A stretch of DNA of 45,036 bases from Planotetraspora silvatica (GTDB lineage: Bacteria > Actinomycetota > Actinomycetes > Streptosporangiales > Streptosporangiaceae). Below, piece by piece: positions 14,916 to 22,811 of this stretch. The position numbers were made by a program, and so were the translations under genes. Positions within the stretch are counted from its first letter, which is position 1. Each line of letters opens with the position of its first letter. Below the pieces are notes generated by a model. The model worked only from the letters and a program-made list of their open reading frames with translations. It ran no database searches and was not told where the DNA came from. The stretch is taken from positions 1-45,036 of the forward strand of contig NZ_BOOQ01000036.1 of NCBI RefSeq assembly GCF_016863315.1, in the 5' to 3' direction.

Positions 14916-17042
14916 GTGGCGCGATTGTTCTACCCTGCCGCTCGGCGCGGCGATGTGGTGGAGGATCTGTTCGGATTCCTGGTTCCCGATCCCTATCGGT
15001 GGTTGGAAGACGGCGACGACGCGTCCGTGCGGGACTGGGCCGCGGCCCAGGATCGTCTCTTCCACGCGAATCGCAGCGGATGGCGTGAGAAGCAGTCGTG
15101 GGCGTCCTTGGTGGATCAAATGTCTTCGTTCGGCGTGTCGGAGCCTCCGCTCGTGCGTGGCTCGGTCATGTTCCTCGCCGAGCAGTTCCGTGGGGATGAG
15201 CAACTCCGGCTGCTCGTCGTCGACGCCGAAGGGAACAGGCGGGTGCTGGTCGATCCGGTGGAGATCGATCCGTCCGGACATACAGGGCTTTATGCCTGGT
15301 GGCCGTCACGCGACGGCGAACGTGTGGCCGTCCAGATGGAGGTCGCCGAGCAGCCCGGCAGCGAAATCATGGTGCTCGACGTGCGTACCGGCGAGGCGGT
15401 GGACGGGCCGTTGCCACGCGCCCGCAACACCTCGCTCGCCTGGCTGCCGGGAGGGGACGCGTTCTACTACGTCAGCCGCGTTCCGGATGAGGAACTGGCC
15501 CCCGGCGACATGCGTCTACACCGGCGGGTGAGGCTGCATCGGATCGGGTCACCCTGGCAGGCCGACGCGGTGGTGTTCGGCGGCGACGACGCCCCAGACC
15601 ACTATTACGGGCTCACGGTCAGCGCCGACGGCCGTCATCTGGCGGTCACTGCGACGGTCGGGCCCGCCTCGGACAACGATGTGCACGTGGCCGAGCTCAT
15701 CGATCCGGAAGCCCCGCATTTCGTCAAGATCGTGGACGGTCGCACCCTGGGCGCTCGTGTTCTCCCGCGCTTCCTCGCGGACGGCGATCTGCTGCTGGTC
15801 ACCGATTACCAGGCTCCGTGCGGCCGCATCTGTACGGCACGCCGGCACGACACCGACCCGGCCGCATGGCGCACGCTGGTAGCCGAAGATCCCCAGGCCC
15901 CCCTGGACGAATGTCTGGTCCTGGACGACCCGGCGCTCGCACGGCCCCTCCTGCTGGTGGCACGCACCCGCCACGGAGCCTCCACCCTGACGCTGCACGA
16001 CCTGGCCGACGGACGGTTGCTCACCGCGCTGCCCCTTCCCGGCGCGGGCGTCGTGTCATCCCTGCGGACGAACATCCCGAACGGACGTCACGCATGGTTC
16101 AGCTATTGCGACGCGACCACGCCCCCCACCATTTATCGCTACGACGCGGCCAGCGGAAAGACGGAACAGGAAGCCGGCGCCACAATGGCCGGAAATACTC
16201 CAGAAATTCGCAGCCACAGCGTTCGCTATGAAGCCGGTGACGGTACCGAGATCACGTTGTTCCTTTTCACCCCGGCTGAAGAACATGAGGGCCCCCGCCC
16301 CACCCTCCTGTACGGCTACGGCAGCTTCGGCATGCCGATGCGCCCATGGTTCTTCCCTCTGGCGGCCGCGTGGGTCGGCGCCGGAGGCACCTATGCGGTC
16401 GCCTGCGTACGCGGAGGCGGCGAAGAAGGCCAACATTGGCACGACGCCGGCCGCGGACCACACAAACACCGCGCGGTCAGCGATTTCAACGACGCCGCGA
16501 CCTGGCTCATCGACACCGGCCGGACCACCCGCGAGCAACTGGCGATCTTCGGCCAATCCGCCGGCGGACTGCTGGTCACCGCCGCCGCCACACAGCGACC
16601 CGACCTGTACGCCGCGGTCGTCGCCGAAGCCCCCCTATGCGACATGGTGCGCTACGAACAATTCGGTCTGGGATGCACGTGGACGGACGAATTCGGTACG
16701 GCCTCGGAATCCGAACAACTCCAATGGCTACTCGCATACTCCCCTTATCACAACGTCGCGCCCGGAGCCTCTTATCCGGCATTCCTCTTCGCCGGCGCGG
16801 TGACCGATCTGCAGACCGGTGAGGCCCACGTCACCAAAATGTGCGCGGCCCTCCAACATGCCACCAGCAGTGACCGGCCGATCCTCATGCGTCGAGAACC
16901 CGACACCGCCCACGCCGCCTTTCCCGCGAGCAAAGAACGTGCTCTCAGCGTGGACATTCTGGCTTTCGCCGGAAAATACACCGGATTGTCACCGGAAGAG
17001 ACGACCATGCGTCTTCAGGAGACCGCCGCGGAATCGCACTGA
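14916..17042 (+). CDS. Prolyl oligopeptidase family protein (S9A)
   Basis: The 708-residue serine peptidase matches the usual prolyl-oligopeptidase length. It opens with YPAARRGDVVEDLFGF...DPYRWLED, has a seven-bladed propeller-type middle and a C-terminal alpha/beta-hydrolase domain. The triad is visible: Ser548 in IFGQSAGGLL, Asp631 in AGAVTDLQTG and His666 in EPDTAHAAF. The motifs depart from the classical GGSNGG, DDRV and GHG, so substrate preference may differ. There is no signal peptide, so it is cytosolic. I chose the GTG at 14916 after GGGGGAG, though spacing is tight; a GTG at 14838 is in frame but lacks a ribosome site. It is probably co-transcribed with the upstream 31-residue peptide gene. 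Confidence 0.85.
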   Translation: MARLFYPAARRGDVVEDLFGFLVPDPYRWLEDGDDASVRDWAAAQDRLFHANRSGWREKQSWASLVDQMSSFGVSEPPLVRGSVMFLAEQFRGDEQLRLLVVDAEGNRRVLVDPVEIDPSGHTGLYAWWPSRDGERVAVQMEVAEQPGSEIMVLDVRTGEAVDGPLPRARNTSLAWLPGGDAFYYVSRVPDEELAPGDMRLHRRVRLHRIGSPWQADAVVFGGDDAPDHYYGLTVSADGRHLAVTATVGPASDNDVHVAELIDPEAPHFVKIVDGRTLGARVLPRFLADGDLLLVTDYQAPCGRICTARRHDTDPAAWRTLVAEDPQAPLDECLVLDDPALARPLLLVARTRHGASTLTLHDLADGRLLTALPLPGAGVVSSLRTNIPNGRHAWFSYCDATTPPTIYRYDAASGKTEQEAGATMAGNTPEIRSHSVRYEAGDGTEITLFLFTPAEEHEGPRPTLLYGYGSFGMPMRPWFFPLAAAWVGAGGTYAVACVRGGGEEGQHWHDAGRGPHKHRAVSDFNDAATWLIDTGRTTREQLAIFGQSAGGLLVTAAATQRPDLYAAVVAEAPLCDMVRYEQFGLGCTWTDEFGTASESEQLQWLLAYSPYHNVAPGASYPAFLFAGAVTDLQTGEAHVTKMCAALQHATSSDRPILMRREPDTAHAAFPASKERALSVDILAFAGKYTGLSPEETTMRLQETAAESH

Positions 17043-17222
17043 GAACGGTCTGGCCGGGACCACTGAAAATCGGCGATGAAGGGGGAGCGGTGGAGGCCGT
17101 AACCGCACCGAGCCCTTTTCGTCAAAGGAGGAAGGCCGCCGTGGCGCCGCTCGGCACCCGCCACAGGCCCTGATCTCCGGTCGCCCAGGCAAGCCCGGTA
17201 GGCCCGCTCTCCAGGTCAAGAC

Positions 17223-17463
17223 GGCTCGGCGGGGCGTGGATCGGCGGCAACATCGACACCACGGCGGGAACGATCGTCGGTGAAGAGGCGCTCCAGGTGG
17301 CGACCATCCTGAAGGTCACCCAGAACGCCCTGATGGGGGTGGTGGCGATCGCGCTCACCGCGGGCTGGCGGCCGGTCGGTGTCTTCGCCGCCGCGACGGT
17401 GGTGAACGTGGTGCTGGCGCTGGGCCTGGCGGCGCTGCTGTTCGGCGGCTTCTCCGTCACGTA
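17223..17463 (+). pseudogene. YeiH-type transporter C-terminal remnant
   Basis: In the + frame ending TAG at 17463, about 80 codons read GGAWIGGNIDTTAGTIVGEE, then an ATILKVTQNALMG segment and a hydrophobic end. This is the C-terminus of the YeiH/putative sulfate exporter family, whose hallmark is GGxIDTTGAV followed by KxxQNxLxG. Everything upstream of the glycine motif is missing and the preceding sequence is unrelated, so this is a truncated remnant with no start codon. It is hidden under an overlapping open frame on the other strand, which I consider spurious. Confidence 0.72.
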
Positions 17464-17476
17464 GCGGAGGAGGGAG

Positions 17477-17511
17477 GGGCCGGTACGGCGGACGCGGAGC
17501 CGTACCGGCCC
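17477..17511. terminator. Terminator upstream of the deaminase 3' end
   Basis: GGGCCGGTACGGC (17477-17489) pairs perfectly with GCCGTACCGGCCC (17499-17511) across a 9-nt loop. It lies between the YeiH remnant and the convergent deaminase gene and serves as terminator for the latter. Confidence 0.75.
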
Positions 17512-17543
17512 TCTGTGCACCGTCCGGCCGGGGGGCGCGGGGG

Positions 17544-17972
17544 TCAGCGGTAGTACTCCTCGACGGGAATGCGTGCCTCGTCGAACAGGGCGGGGCCTTC
17601 GGCGGGGGCGTCGGTGAAGCCGGTGCCCGGCGGTTTGAGGGTGGCGAGCTGTTCGTTGGACAGGGCGTAGACGACACGGCCCAGGCCCGACCGTGCGATG
17701 GCGCCGGCGCACATGCCGCAGGGCTGGCAACTGGTGTACATGGTGGTGGCGGCCGCCGTGTCGGGATCGAGTTCGCGGGCCGCCCACCGGGCCAGTTTCA
17801 GCTCCGGATGGGCGGTGATGTCCCGTTCGGTGATGGATGTGTTGTGGTCCTCGGCCAGTACGGTGCCGTCCGGGCCGGCCAGGAGTGAGCCGAACGGCGG
17901 ATTGCCGCCGGCTCGTGCCGTCGCGGCCAACTCGATGGCCCGGCGCAGGAGTGCCTCGTCTTCGCGCGTCAT
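17544..17972 (-). CDS. Nucleoside deaminase (CDA superfamily)
   Basis: The 142-residue zinc hydrolase has the superfamily signature PCGMC (Cys85, Cys88) and an HPE motif (His55-Glu57) where HAE is most usual. NPPFGSLL at 24-31 is the substrate-loop pattern of guanine/cytosine-type and TadA-like free-base deaminases. It probably deaminates a nucleobase or nucleoside in the cytosol. The ATG overlaps the stop codon of the LLM oxidoreductase (ATGA), so the two are translationally coupled and likely act on one pathway. HPE keeps both metal and proton-shuttle residues, so activity is expected. Confidence 0.87.
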   Translation of the reverse strand: MTREDEALLRRAIELAATARAGGNPPFGSLLAGPDGTVLAEDHNTSITERDITAHPELKLARWAARELDPDTAAATTMYTSCQPCGMCAGAIARSGLGRVVYALSNEQLATLKPPGTGFTDAPAEGPALFDEARIPVEEYYR

Positions 17973-18862
17973 CTTCTCTCCTTCGGAGTGTGGTCACTGA
18001 TCGAGTTCGCGGGCGGCTGTGTTGTGAGGTCCACGAGGGCGGCCACGGTGGCCAGTGCCCGCCAGGCGGGCTGCGGGCGGAGGGTCTCTGCTGGATCGTC
18101 GTAGAACGGATCGAGCACGACGGAGTCGGCGCCGAGCGCCCGCAACTCCCGCAGGTCGTCGAGGATCTGGTCGACGTCGCCCTCGCCGGCGAGCCGTCCG
18201 GGGCCGGTGACCGGCGCGTCGGTGAGCCGCAGCAGAATGCGGGGTTCGAAGGCCGGAACCGGCCGCCGCTGCTCGTGCGCGATGTCCTTCAGGCGTTCCA
18301 GCCTCTCGCGCAGCTTCGGCAGGGTGAGGCGCAGCGGGTGCCAGCCCTCGCCCAGGCGTACGGCTCGGCGCAGGGCGGCGTCGCTGCTGCCGCCGACCCA
18401 GATCGGGACGTGACCGGCACGATAGTCCTGTTCGTCCTCCCAGGCGGTGCGCACGGTGCGCAGGTACTGGTCGGTCAGCGCGCCGCGCTGGTCGAACGGG
18501 ACTCCCAGGGCGGCGAACTCCTGTCGGGCCCAGCCCACACCCACGCCCAGGACCAGCCGTCCTGCGCTGAGCCTGTTGAGGTTGGCGGCCATGCGGGCGA
18601 TGAGCAGGGGATCGCGGTACGGGACGATGAGCACCGAGGTGCCCAGCCGGATCCGCTGGGTGACGCCGGCCAGCCAGGCGAGGGTGGTGAAGGGTTCGTA
18701 GAACGGCGCCGGGTACTGTTCGGCGACGTCGGGTGTCACCGCGACGTGGTCGGAGATCATGAGCAGGTCGAAGCCGAGGCCCTCCACCGTCTGCGCCCAC
18801 TGTCGCAGCATGCCGGGGTCGGTGCCGGGACCGAAGTTGGGAACATTGACGCCTATTCGCAC
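17969..18862 (-). CDS. LLM-class F420-dependent oxidoreductase
   Basis: The 297-residue TIM-barrel protein belongs to the luciferase-like monooxygenase superfamily, the F420-type branch common in actinomycetes (MRIGVNVPNFGPG start; ISDHV; LGTSVLIVPYRDPLLIARMAANLNRLSAGRLVLGVGVGW; PIWVGGSSDAALRRAVRLGEGW). The cofactor is inferred from these motifs, not proven. The GTG start at 18862 has TAGCCT 6 nt upstream and no Shine-Dalgarno, suggesting leaderless expression. It is the first gene of a two-gene operon with the deaminase and is divergent from an Lrp-family regulator that is its probable controller. Confidence 0.88.
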   Translation of the reverse strand: MRIGVNVPNFGPGTDPGMLRQWAQTVEGLGFDLLMISDHVAVTPDVAEQYPAPFYEPFTTLAWLAGVTQRIRLGTSVLIVPYRDPLLIARMAANLNRLSAGRLVLGVGVGWARQEFAALGVPFDQRGALTDQYLRTVRTAWEDEQDYRAGHVPIWVGGSSDAALRRAVRLGEGWHPLRLTLPKLRERLERLKDIAHEQRRPVPAFEPRILLRLTDAPVTGPGRLAGEGDVDQILDDLRELRALGADSVVLDPFYDDPAETLRPQPAWRALATVAALVDLTTQPPANSISDHTPKERR

Positions 18863-18943
18863 CGATTAAGGCTATCCACCGTATTCACGGATCTTGAAGG
18901 GATTTCTCCGGGTTCTAGACAGTCTTGGCCTGGAATCTGCCGG

Positions 18944-18949
18944 TATATT
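18944..18949 (+). promoter_or_regulatory. -10 hexamer of leaderless Lrp gene
   Basis: TATATT sits exactly 6 nt before the ATG at 18956, and no ribosome-binding site is present. The 93-bp divergent region with the LLM operon also contains CCGTATTCACGG, which may be part of a regulator site. Confidence 0.6.
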
Positions 18950-18955
18950 CGTCGA

Positions 18956-19408
18956 ATGGCCGTGAATCTTGATTCGACCGACTGGTCCATCCTGGGCGAG
19001 TTGCAGCGCGACGGTCGTGTTCCCCTCACCGAGCTGGCCCGCCGGGTGAGCCTGAGCGCTTCGGCGGTCACCGATCGGGTCAGGCGGCTGGAGACGGAGG
19101 GCGTGATCACCGGCTATCGGGCGGAGGTGGATCTGGCGGCGGTCGGTTTCGCCGTGCTCGCCATGGTGCGCCTCAAATACCCCGGCAGCCGGCACGAGCC
19201 TCTGCACCGGCTGCTGGAGGAACGCTCGGAGATCCTGGAGTGTCTGCGCACCACCGGCGAGGACTGCTACACGCTGAAGGTGGCCGCGACGTCCATGCGG
19301 CATCTGGAACGGATCGTCGACGAGTTGGCCGGGTTCGGCAGCACCACGACCAACATCGTCTACAGCCAGACGCTGCCCTACCGCGGTCCCCAGGCCTCCT
19401 GCGGTTAG
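18956..19408 (+). CDS. Lrp/AsnC-family regulator
   Basis: The 150-residue protein has the AsnC-type HTH (about residues 5-55: LDSTDWSILGELQRDGRVPLTELARRVSLSASAVTDRVRRLE) and a RAM ligand-binding domain (ending CLRTTGEDCYTLKVAATSMRHLERIVDEL, then TTTNIVYSQTLPYR). Lrp proteins bind amino acids and similar metabolites as octamers or dimers. It is divergent from the LLM/deaminase operon, which is its likely target. The last 4 nt overlap the stop region of the convergent Lnt-like gene. The effector is unknown. Confidence 0.9.
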   Translation: MAVNLDSTDWSILGELQRDGRVPLTELARRVSLSASAVTDRVRRLETEGVITGYRAEVDLAAVGFAVLAMVRLKYPGSRHEPLHRLLEERSEILECLRTTGEDCYTLKVAATSMRHLERIVDELAGFGSTTTNIVYSQTLPYRGPQASCG

Positions 19409-20766
19409 GCGCCGGACGTGGGTGAGGCGTCCACGGTGGTTCTCGCGGCCGGGCTCACGCTCACCGCGTTGGAAGTCTTCCTACGGGCCAGCGCACCGAG
19501 CGCGAGCAGCAGCAACCCGGCCGAGGCCCACGCGGCCCAGTCGCCCAGGGCGGTGTAGAGGGTGGCCGAGCCCTCCCGGGGCAGGGTGGCCGTGACCATG
19601 GCCATGCCCGTTCTGTCGCTGTAGCGCTCGGTCACGATCCGGCCGCGGTCGTCGCTGACCGTCAGCCATCCCTGGCGTGCGGCACGGGCCACCGCCAGGC
19701 CGTTCTCCACGCCGCGCACCACCGCCATGCGGCTGTGCAGCCACGCGTCCTCGTCGAAGTCCCAGGCGGGCGCGAGCAGGGCGGCGACGCCGGCCTTGCC
19801 GTACCCCCTGACCAGGCCGGGGAAGTCGAGGTCCTTGCAGATGATGAGGCCGAGCCGGCCACCGTCGAGGAAGGCCAAGCCGGTGCCGGGCCGGAACTCG
19901 CGTTCCACGCCGGGAATCATGTGGTGCTTGTCGTAGCGCACGCCGGAGGGATAGCTCACCGCGCTGTTGGTCTCCATGGCGATTCCCGCGACCACCTCCG
20001 CACCCGGGCGGGCGAACGGCAGGTCGGCGGTCGTGAAGACCTTCTCGGGCAGCACCACGATCTCCGCGCCGCCGGCCACCGCGGTGTCGACGGCCTCGCC
20101 GTACCGGCGGACCGGATCCTCGGGGTCGTCCGTCGCGACCAGCGCGACCTTCCGGCCTCCGGTGTCGGCGGGCGTCGCGAGCCGTACGAAACCGTGGCCG
20201 AGCGTGAGCGCGACCAGCACGGCCGAGACCACCGCCGCGCGTGGCCGCAGGACCGCGATCGAGGCGGGCACGAACAGCAGGAGGAAGGTGATGCCCCAGA
20301 CCCCGGTGACCGAGGCCGTCTGCAGCACGGGCAGGAAGTCGGCCTGCGTGTACGCCAGGCTCCACCAGGCCCCGTGCGGTCCGGCGAGGTCCATGGCGTA
20401 CTCGGTGGTGACCCAGACGGCCGGTACGGCTGCCGCCGCCAGGAGCGGTCTGCCGCGCACGAGCAGGGTGCGAAAGAGCAGCACGCCCAGGCCGTAGCAG
20501 AGCGCGGGGCCGATGATGAGGGCGGCGGCCAGCGCGGGCGGCATCTCGAGGGTCCGGGTGAAGTACGGCCACATCTGCGCCTGGCCGGCGAGCCAGACGA
20601 GGGCCCCGGCGGCGAAGGCCGTACCCCCGCCCGCCCGGCGAGCCAGGAACAGGACGGGCAGCGGCGCGAGCCAGGTGAGCCACCAGACGGGGTGGAGGCC
20701 GGTGCCGAAATGCATCAGGACGGCGGAGGTGAGGGTGAGGAGAATGCGTTCCATGCCGACGAGCAT
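19405..20766 (-). CDS. Apolipoprotein N-acyltransferase-like membrane protein
   Basis: The 453-residue protein has about six N-terminal membrane helices, a nitrilase-fold domain (about 205-400) and one C-terminal helix, the architecture of Lnt. The nitrilase triad residues are visible as Glu in VVLPEKVF, Lys in RYDKHHMIPG and Cys in LIICKDLDFP. Lnt adds the third acyl chain to lipoproteins at the outer face of the membrane. N-terminal helices are shorter than in Escherichia coli Lnt (about 512 residues), so it may be a related amidase. It is the last gene of an operon behind a kinase and response regulator (24-nt gap), which suggests envelope-related signalling. Confidence 0.78.
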   Translation of the reverse strand: MLVGMERILLTLTSAVLMHFGTGLHPVWWLTWLAPLPVLFLARRAGGGTAFAAGALVWLAGQAQMWPYFTRTLEMPPALAAALIIGPALCYGLGVLLFRTLLVRGRPLLAAAAVPAVWVTTEYAMDLAGPHGAWWSLAYTQADFLPVLQTASVTGVWGITFLLLFVPASIAVLRPRAAVVSAVLVALTLGHGFVRLATPADTGGRKVALVATDDPEDPVRRYGEAVDTAVAGGAEIVVLPEKVFTTADLPFARPGAEVVAGIAMETNSAVSYPSGVRYDKHHMIPGVEREFRPGTGLAFLDGGRLGLIICKDLDFPGLVRGYGKAGVAALLAPAWDFDEDAWLHSRMAVVRGVENGLAVARAARQGWLTVSDDRGRIVTERYSDRTGMAMVTATLPREGSATLYTALGDWAAWASAGLLLLALGALARRKTSNAVSVSPAARTTVDASPTSGA

Positions 20767-20790
20767 GTGTTTCCCCGCCCTGCCGGCGCG

Positions 20791-21477
20791 TCAGTCGCCG
20801 GTGCGATCTCCGTTGTCACTCTCACCGGCGACCACCAGCCCGGACTCGTAGGCCAGGACCACGGCCTGGACCCGGTCCCGCAGGTCCAGCTTGGTGAGCA
20901 TGCGGCTGACGTGTGTCTTGACCGTGTGCTCGGTGACCACGAGTGCGGCGGCGATCTCCGCGTTCGACAGGCCGCGCGCGACCAGCTTCAACGTCTCGCG
21001 CTCGCGTTCGGTCAGTGCGCCCAGTCTGGCCGCCAGCAGGGGGGCGACACCGTGGGCGGGCCTGCGCACCAGGTCCTCGAGCAGTCTCCGGGTCGCCGCC
21101 GGGGCGAGCAGGGCCTCGCCCGAGGCGACGGTGCGGACGGCGTGGGCGAGCTCGTCCCGCCGGATGTCCTTCAGCAGGAAACCGCTCGCTCCCGCCCGGA
21201 CCGCGTCGTAGACGTACTCGTCGAGGTCGAACATGGTCAGCACGAGCACCTTGGCGGCGGTGGTGGCGCAGATCTCCCTGGTCGCCTCGATGCCGTTCTT
21301 GCCCGGCATGTGCACGTCCATCAGGACCACGTCCGGCTGGAGCCGCCTGGCCTCGGCGATCGCCTCTCCGCCGTCGGAGGCCTCGCCGACCACCTCCATG
21401 TCCGGCTGCGCGTTCAGGATCAGCCCGAACCCCGCGCGGAAGAGGTCCTGATCGTCGGCGATGAGCACCCGTAACAT
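20791..21477 (-). CDS. NarL/LuxR-type response regulator
   Basis: The 228-residue protein has a receiver domain (acidic pair at 8-9, phospho-acceptor Asp54 in [13 protein letters not shown], Lys in GFLLKD) and a C-terminal LuxR HTH ([43 protein letters not shown]). It lies 5 nt after the HisKA_3 kinase gene on the same strand and is its cognate partner. It probably activates genes of the same operon, including the Lnt-like gene, but no binding site could be defined. Confidence 0.93.
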   Translation of the reverse strand: MLRVLIADDQDLFRAGFGLILNAQPDMEVVGEASDGGEAIAEARRLQPDVVLMDVHMPGKNGIEATREICATTAAKVLVLTMFDLDEYVYDAVRAGASGFLLKDIRRDELAHAVRTVASGEALLAPAATRRLLEDLVRRPAHGVAPLLAARLGALTERERETLKLVARGLSNAEIAAALVVTEHTVKTHVSRMLTKLDLRDRVQAVVLAYESGLVVAGESDNGDRTGD

Positions 21478-21482
21478 GCGGG

Positions 21483-22586
21483 CTATTGAAGCGGAAATTC
21501 GGCCTTCACCATGAATCCCCCGTTTCGTCCGGCCCCGGTGGTGAGCGTCCCACCGCAGGCCGCCGCCCGTTCCCGCATCCCGGCCAGCCCGTACCCGCCG
21601 CTCTCACCCGGCCCCCGGCCGTCGTCGGCGATCTCCACCGTCAGGTTCTCCCGCCAGGTCAGCGTGAGGCGTACGGCACGCGTACCGGCGTGCTTGCGCA
21701 CGTTGGTCAGCGCCTCCTGAACGATGCGGTAGACGGCGGCCTCGACACTTTCCGCGACCGGGCGCGGGATGCCGACCGTCGTGCTCACCACATCGAGGCC
21801 GCTGCGCTCGAGCAGCGCGGGGAGGTTCGCCAGACGGGGCTGAAACAGCGATTCACCGGCATGGCCCGACGTCGGTGCGACGCCTTCGCTCGGGGTCCGC
21901 AGCGCGGCGAGCACCCCGCGAAGCTCGGCCAGCGCGCTCCTTCCCGTGCCGGCGATCGCGTCGAAAATCACCTCGGCCTTGTCCGGGTCGCTGCGCACCA
22001 CCACCGGCCCGGCTTCAGCCTGAACCACCATCAGCCCGACGGAATGGGTGACGATGTCATGCATGTCGCGTGCGATCCGGGTGCGCTCCTCGGCCGCCGC
22101 CGCGATGTGCTCCTGCTCCCGCCGCCGCGCCCGCTCGGCCAATTCGGCGGTTCGCGAGCGGCTCGCCCGGACACTGGTGCCCAGCGCGTAGGCGGCCACG
22201 AAGGCGGTTCCCACCAGCCGGAAGGTCTCGTCGTTCTCCCCCGGCAGCACCAGCGAGGAACCCACGGCCGCCACGATCACCGGAATCGCCGCCAGCCTCT
22301 TCCACGTGGGGCTCAGATCGGCGATCGTGTAGACGGCCAGCAGCGGCCCGAAGGGCAGGAACGGCTTCTCCCACGTCACCATCACCGACATCGCCGCCCC
22401 GACCACCACCGCCACCGCCATCGGCGCCCGCCTGCGCCACCACACCGGCAGCGACGCCGACAGCCCCAGCCCGATGATCCACCACGGTTTGGGATCGGGC
22501 AGGACAAGCGGCCCGACCGTGGCCAGGACCACGCCTACCGCAAGGGCCCCGTCAACCGCCCGCCCGACCCGGCCCGCTGCAAGCAT
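21483..22586 (-). CDS. Sensor histidine kinase (HisKA_3)
   Basis: The 367-residue kinase has about five N-terminal membrane helices (residues 10-135), a short coiled segment and a HisKA_3 dimerisation domain with the phosphoacceptor His in RIARDMHDIVTHSV. An HATPase follows (EALTNVRKHAG, VEIADDGRGPG, GYGLAGMRERA). It is the first gene of the kinase/regulator/Lnt-like operon. The ATG at 22586 is 6 nt after GATAAT, a near -10 match consistent with a leaderless or very short leader. The sensed signal is unknown but likely membrane-linked, since there is no large extracytoplasmic domain. Confidence 0.92.
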   Translation of the reverse strand: MLAAGRVGRAVDGALAVGVVLATVGPLVLPDPKPWWIIGLGLSASLPVWWRRRAPMAVAVVVGAAMSVMVTWEKPFLPFGPLLAVYTIADLSPTWKRLAAIPVIVAAVGSSLVLPGENDETFRLVGTAFVAAYALGTSVRASRSRTAELAERARRREQEHIAAAAEERTRIARDMHDIVTHSVGLMVVQAEAGPVVVRSDPDKAEVIFDAIAGTGRSALAELRGVLAALRTPSEGVAPTSGHAGESLFQPRLANLPALLERSGLDVVSTTVGIPRPVAESVEAAVYRIVQEALTNVRKHAGTRAVRLTLTWRENLTVEIADDGRGPGESGGYGLAGMRERAAACGGTLTTGAGRNGGFMVKAEFPLQ

Positions 22587-22620
22587 CCGCTCATTATCAG
22601 GATTTATCAGCCCACTGTCC

Positions 22621-22636
22621 TCACTCTCCAGAGTGA
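22621..22636. promoter_or_regulatory. Palindrome upstream of kinase operon
   Basis: TCACTCT-cc-AGAGTGA is a perfect 7+7 palindrome 35 bp upstream of the HisKA_3 kinase start. It could be the operator of its response regulator or a leftover of the adjacent transposase remnant. Confidence 0.45.
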
Positions 22637-22703
22637 TGCTCCCTGGCGCTCTCTGCTTGTGCGTCAGGGCGGGCGCGCGGTCGCCGGAGGCGACGTCGGC
22701 CTC

Positions 22704-22811
22704 GGCTCGTACCGGGCGGTGGCGACCCGGTACGGCATGCTCGCCTGCCGCTGCCAGGTCGCCATCACCGTCGCCGCGTCGACGGCCGCCTTGCCTTTAC
22801 AGAGGCCCTAG
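22704..22811 (+). pseudogene. IS5-type transposase C-terminal remnant
   Basis: The + frame ending TAG at 22811 reads GSYRAVATRYGMLACRCQVA, then ITVAASTAALPLQRP. The R-A-V-A-T-R-Y-D-K-(x)-A core is the well-known C-terminal signature of IS5-family (IS112-like) transposases. Only about 35 residues remain, with no upstream transposase domain and no identifiable terminal repeat. It marks an old insertion between the kinase operon and the SDR gene. Its stop codon overlaps the end of the convergent SDR gene. Confidence 0.65.

Noticed and set aside
17141-17173. GTG after AGGAGGA opening a 10-codon frame
   Set aside because: The ribosome-binding site is good, but the frame stops after 10 codons and no gene follows that it could regulate; probably a relic of the deletion that left the YeiH fragment.
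19735-21474. 579-codon plus-strand open frame
   Set aside because: It is the mirror of the Lnt-like and response regulator genes. The product is Gly/Asp/Gln-rich without domains, as expected from GC-rich antisense frames.
21486-22703. Long plus-strand open frame opposite the HisKA_3 kinase
   Set aside because: It is antisense to a clearly real kinase and gives low-complexity Arg/Pro/His-rich protein; only its last ~35 codons resemble a protein (the IS5 remnant).
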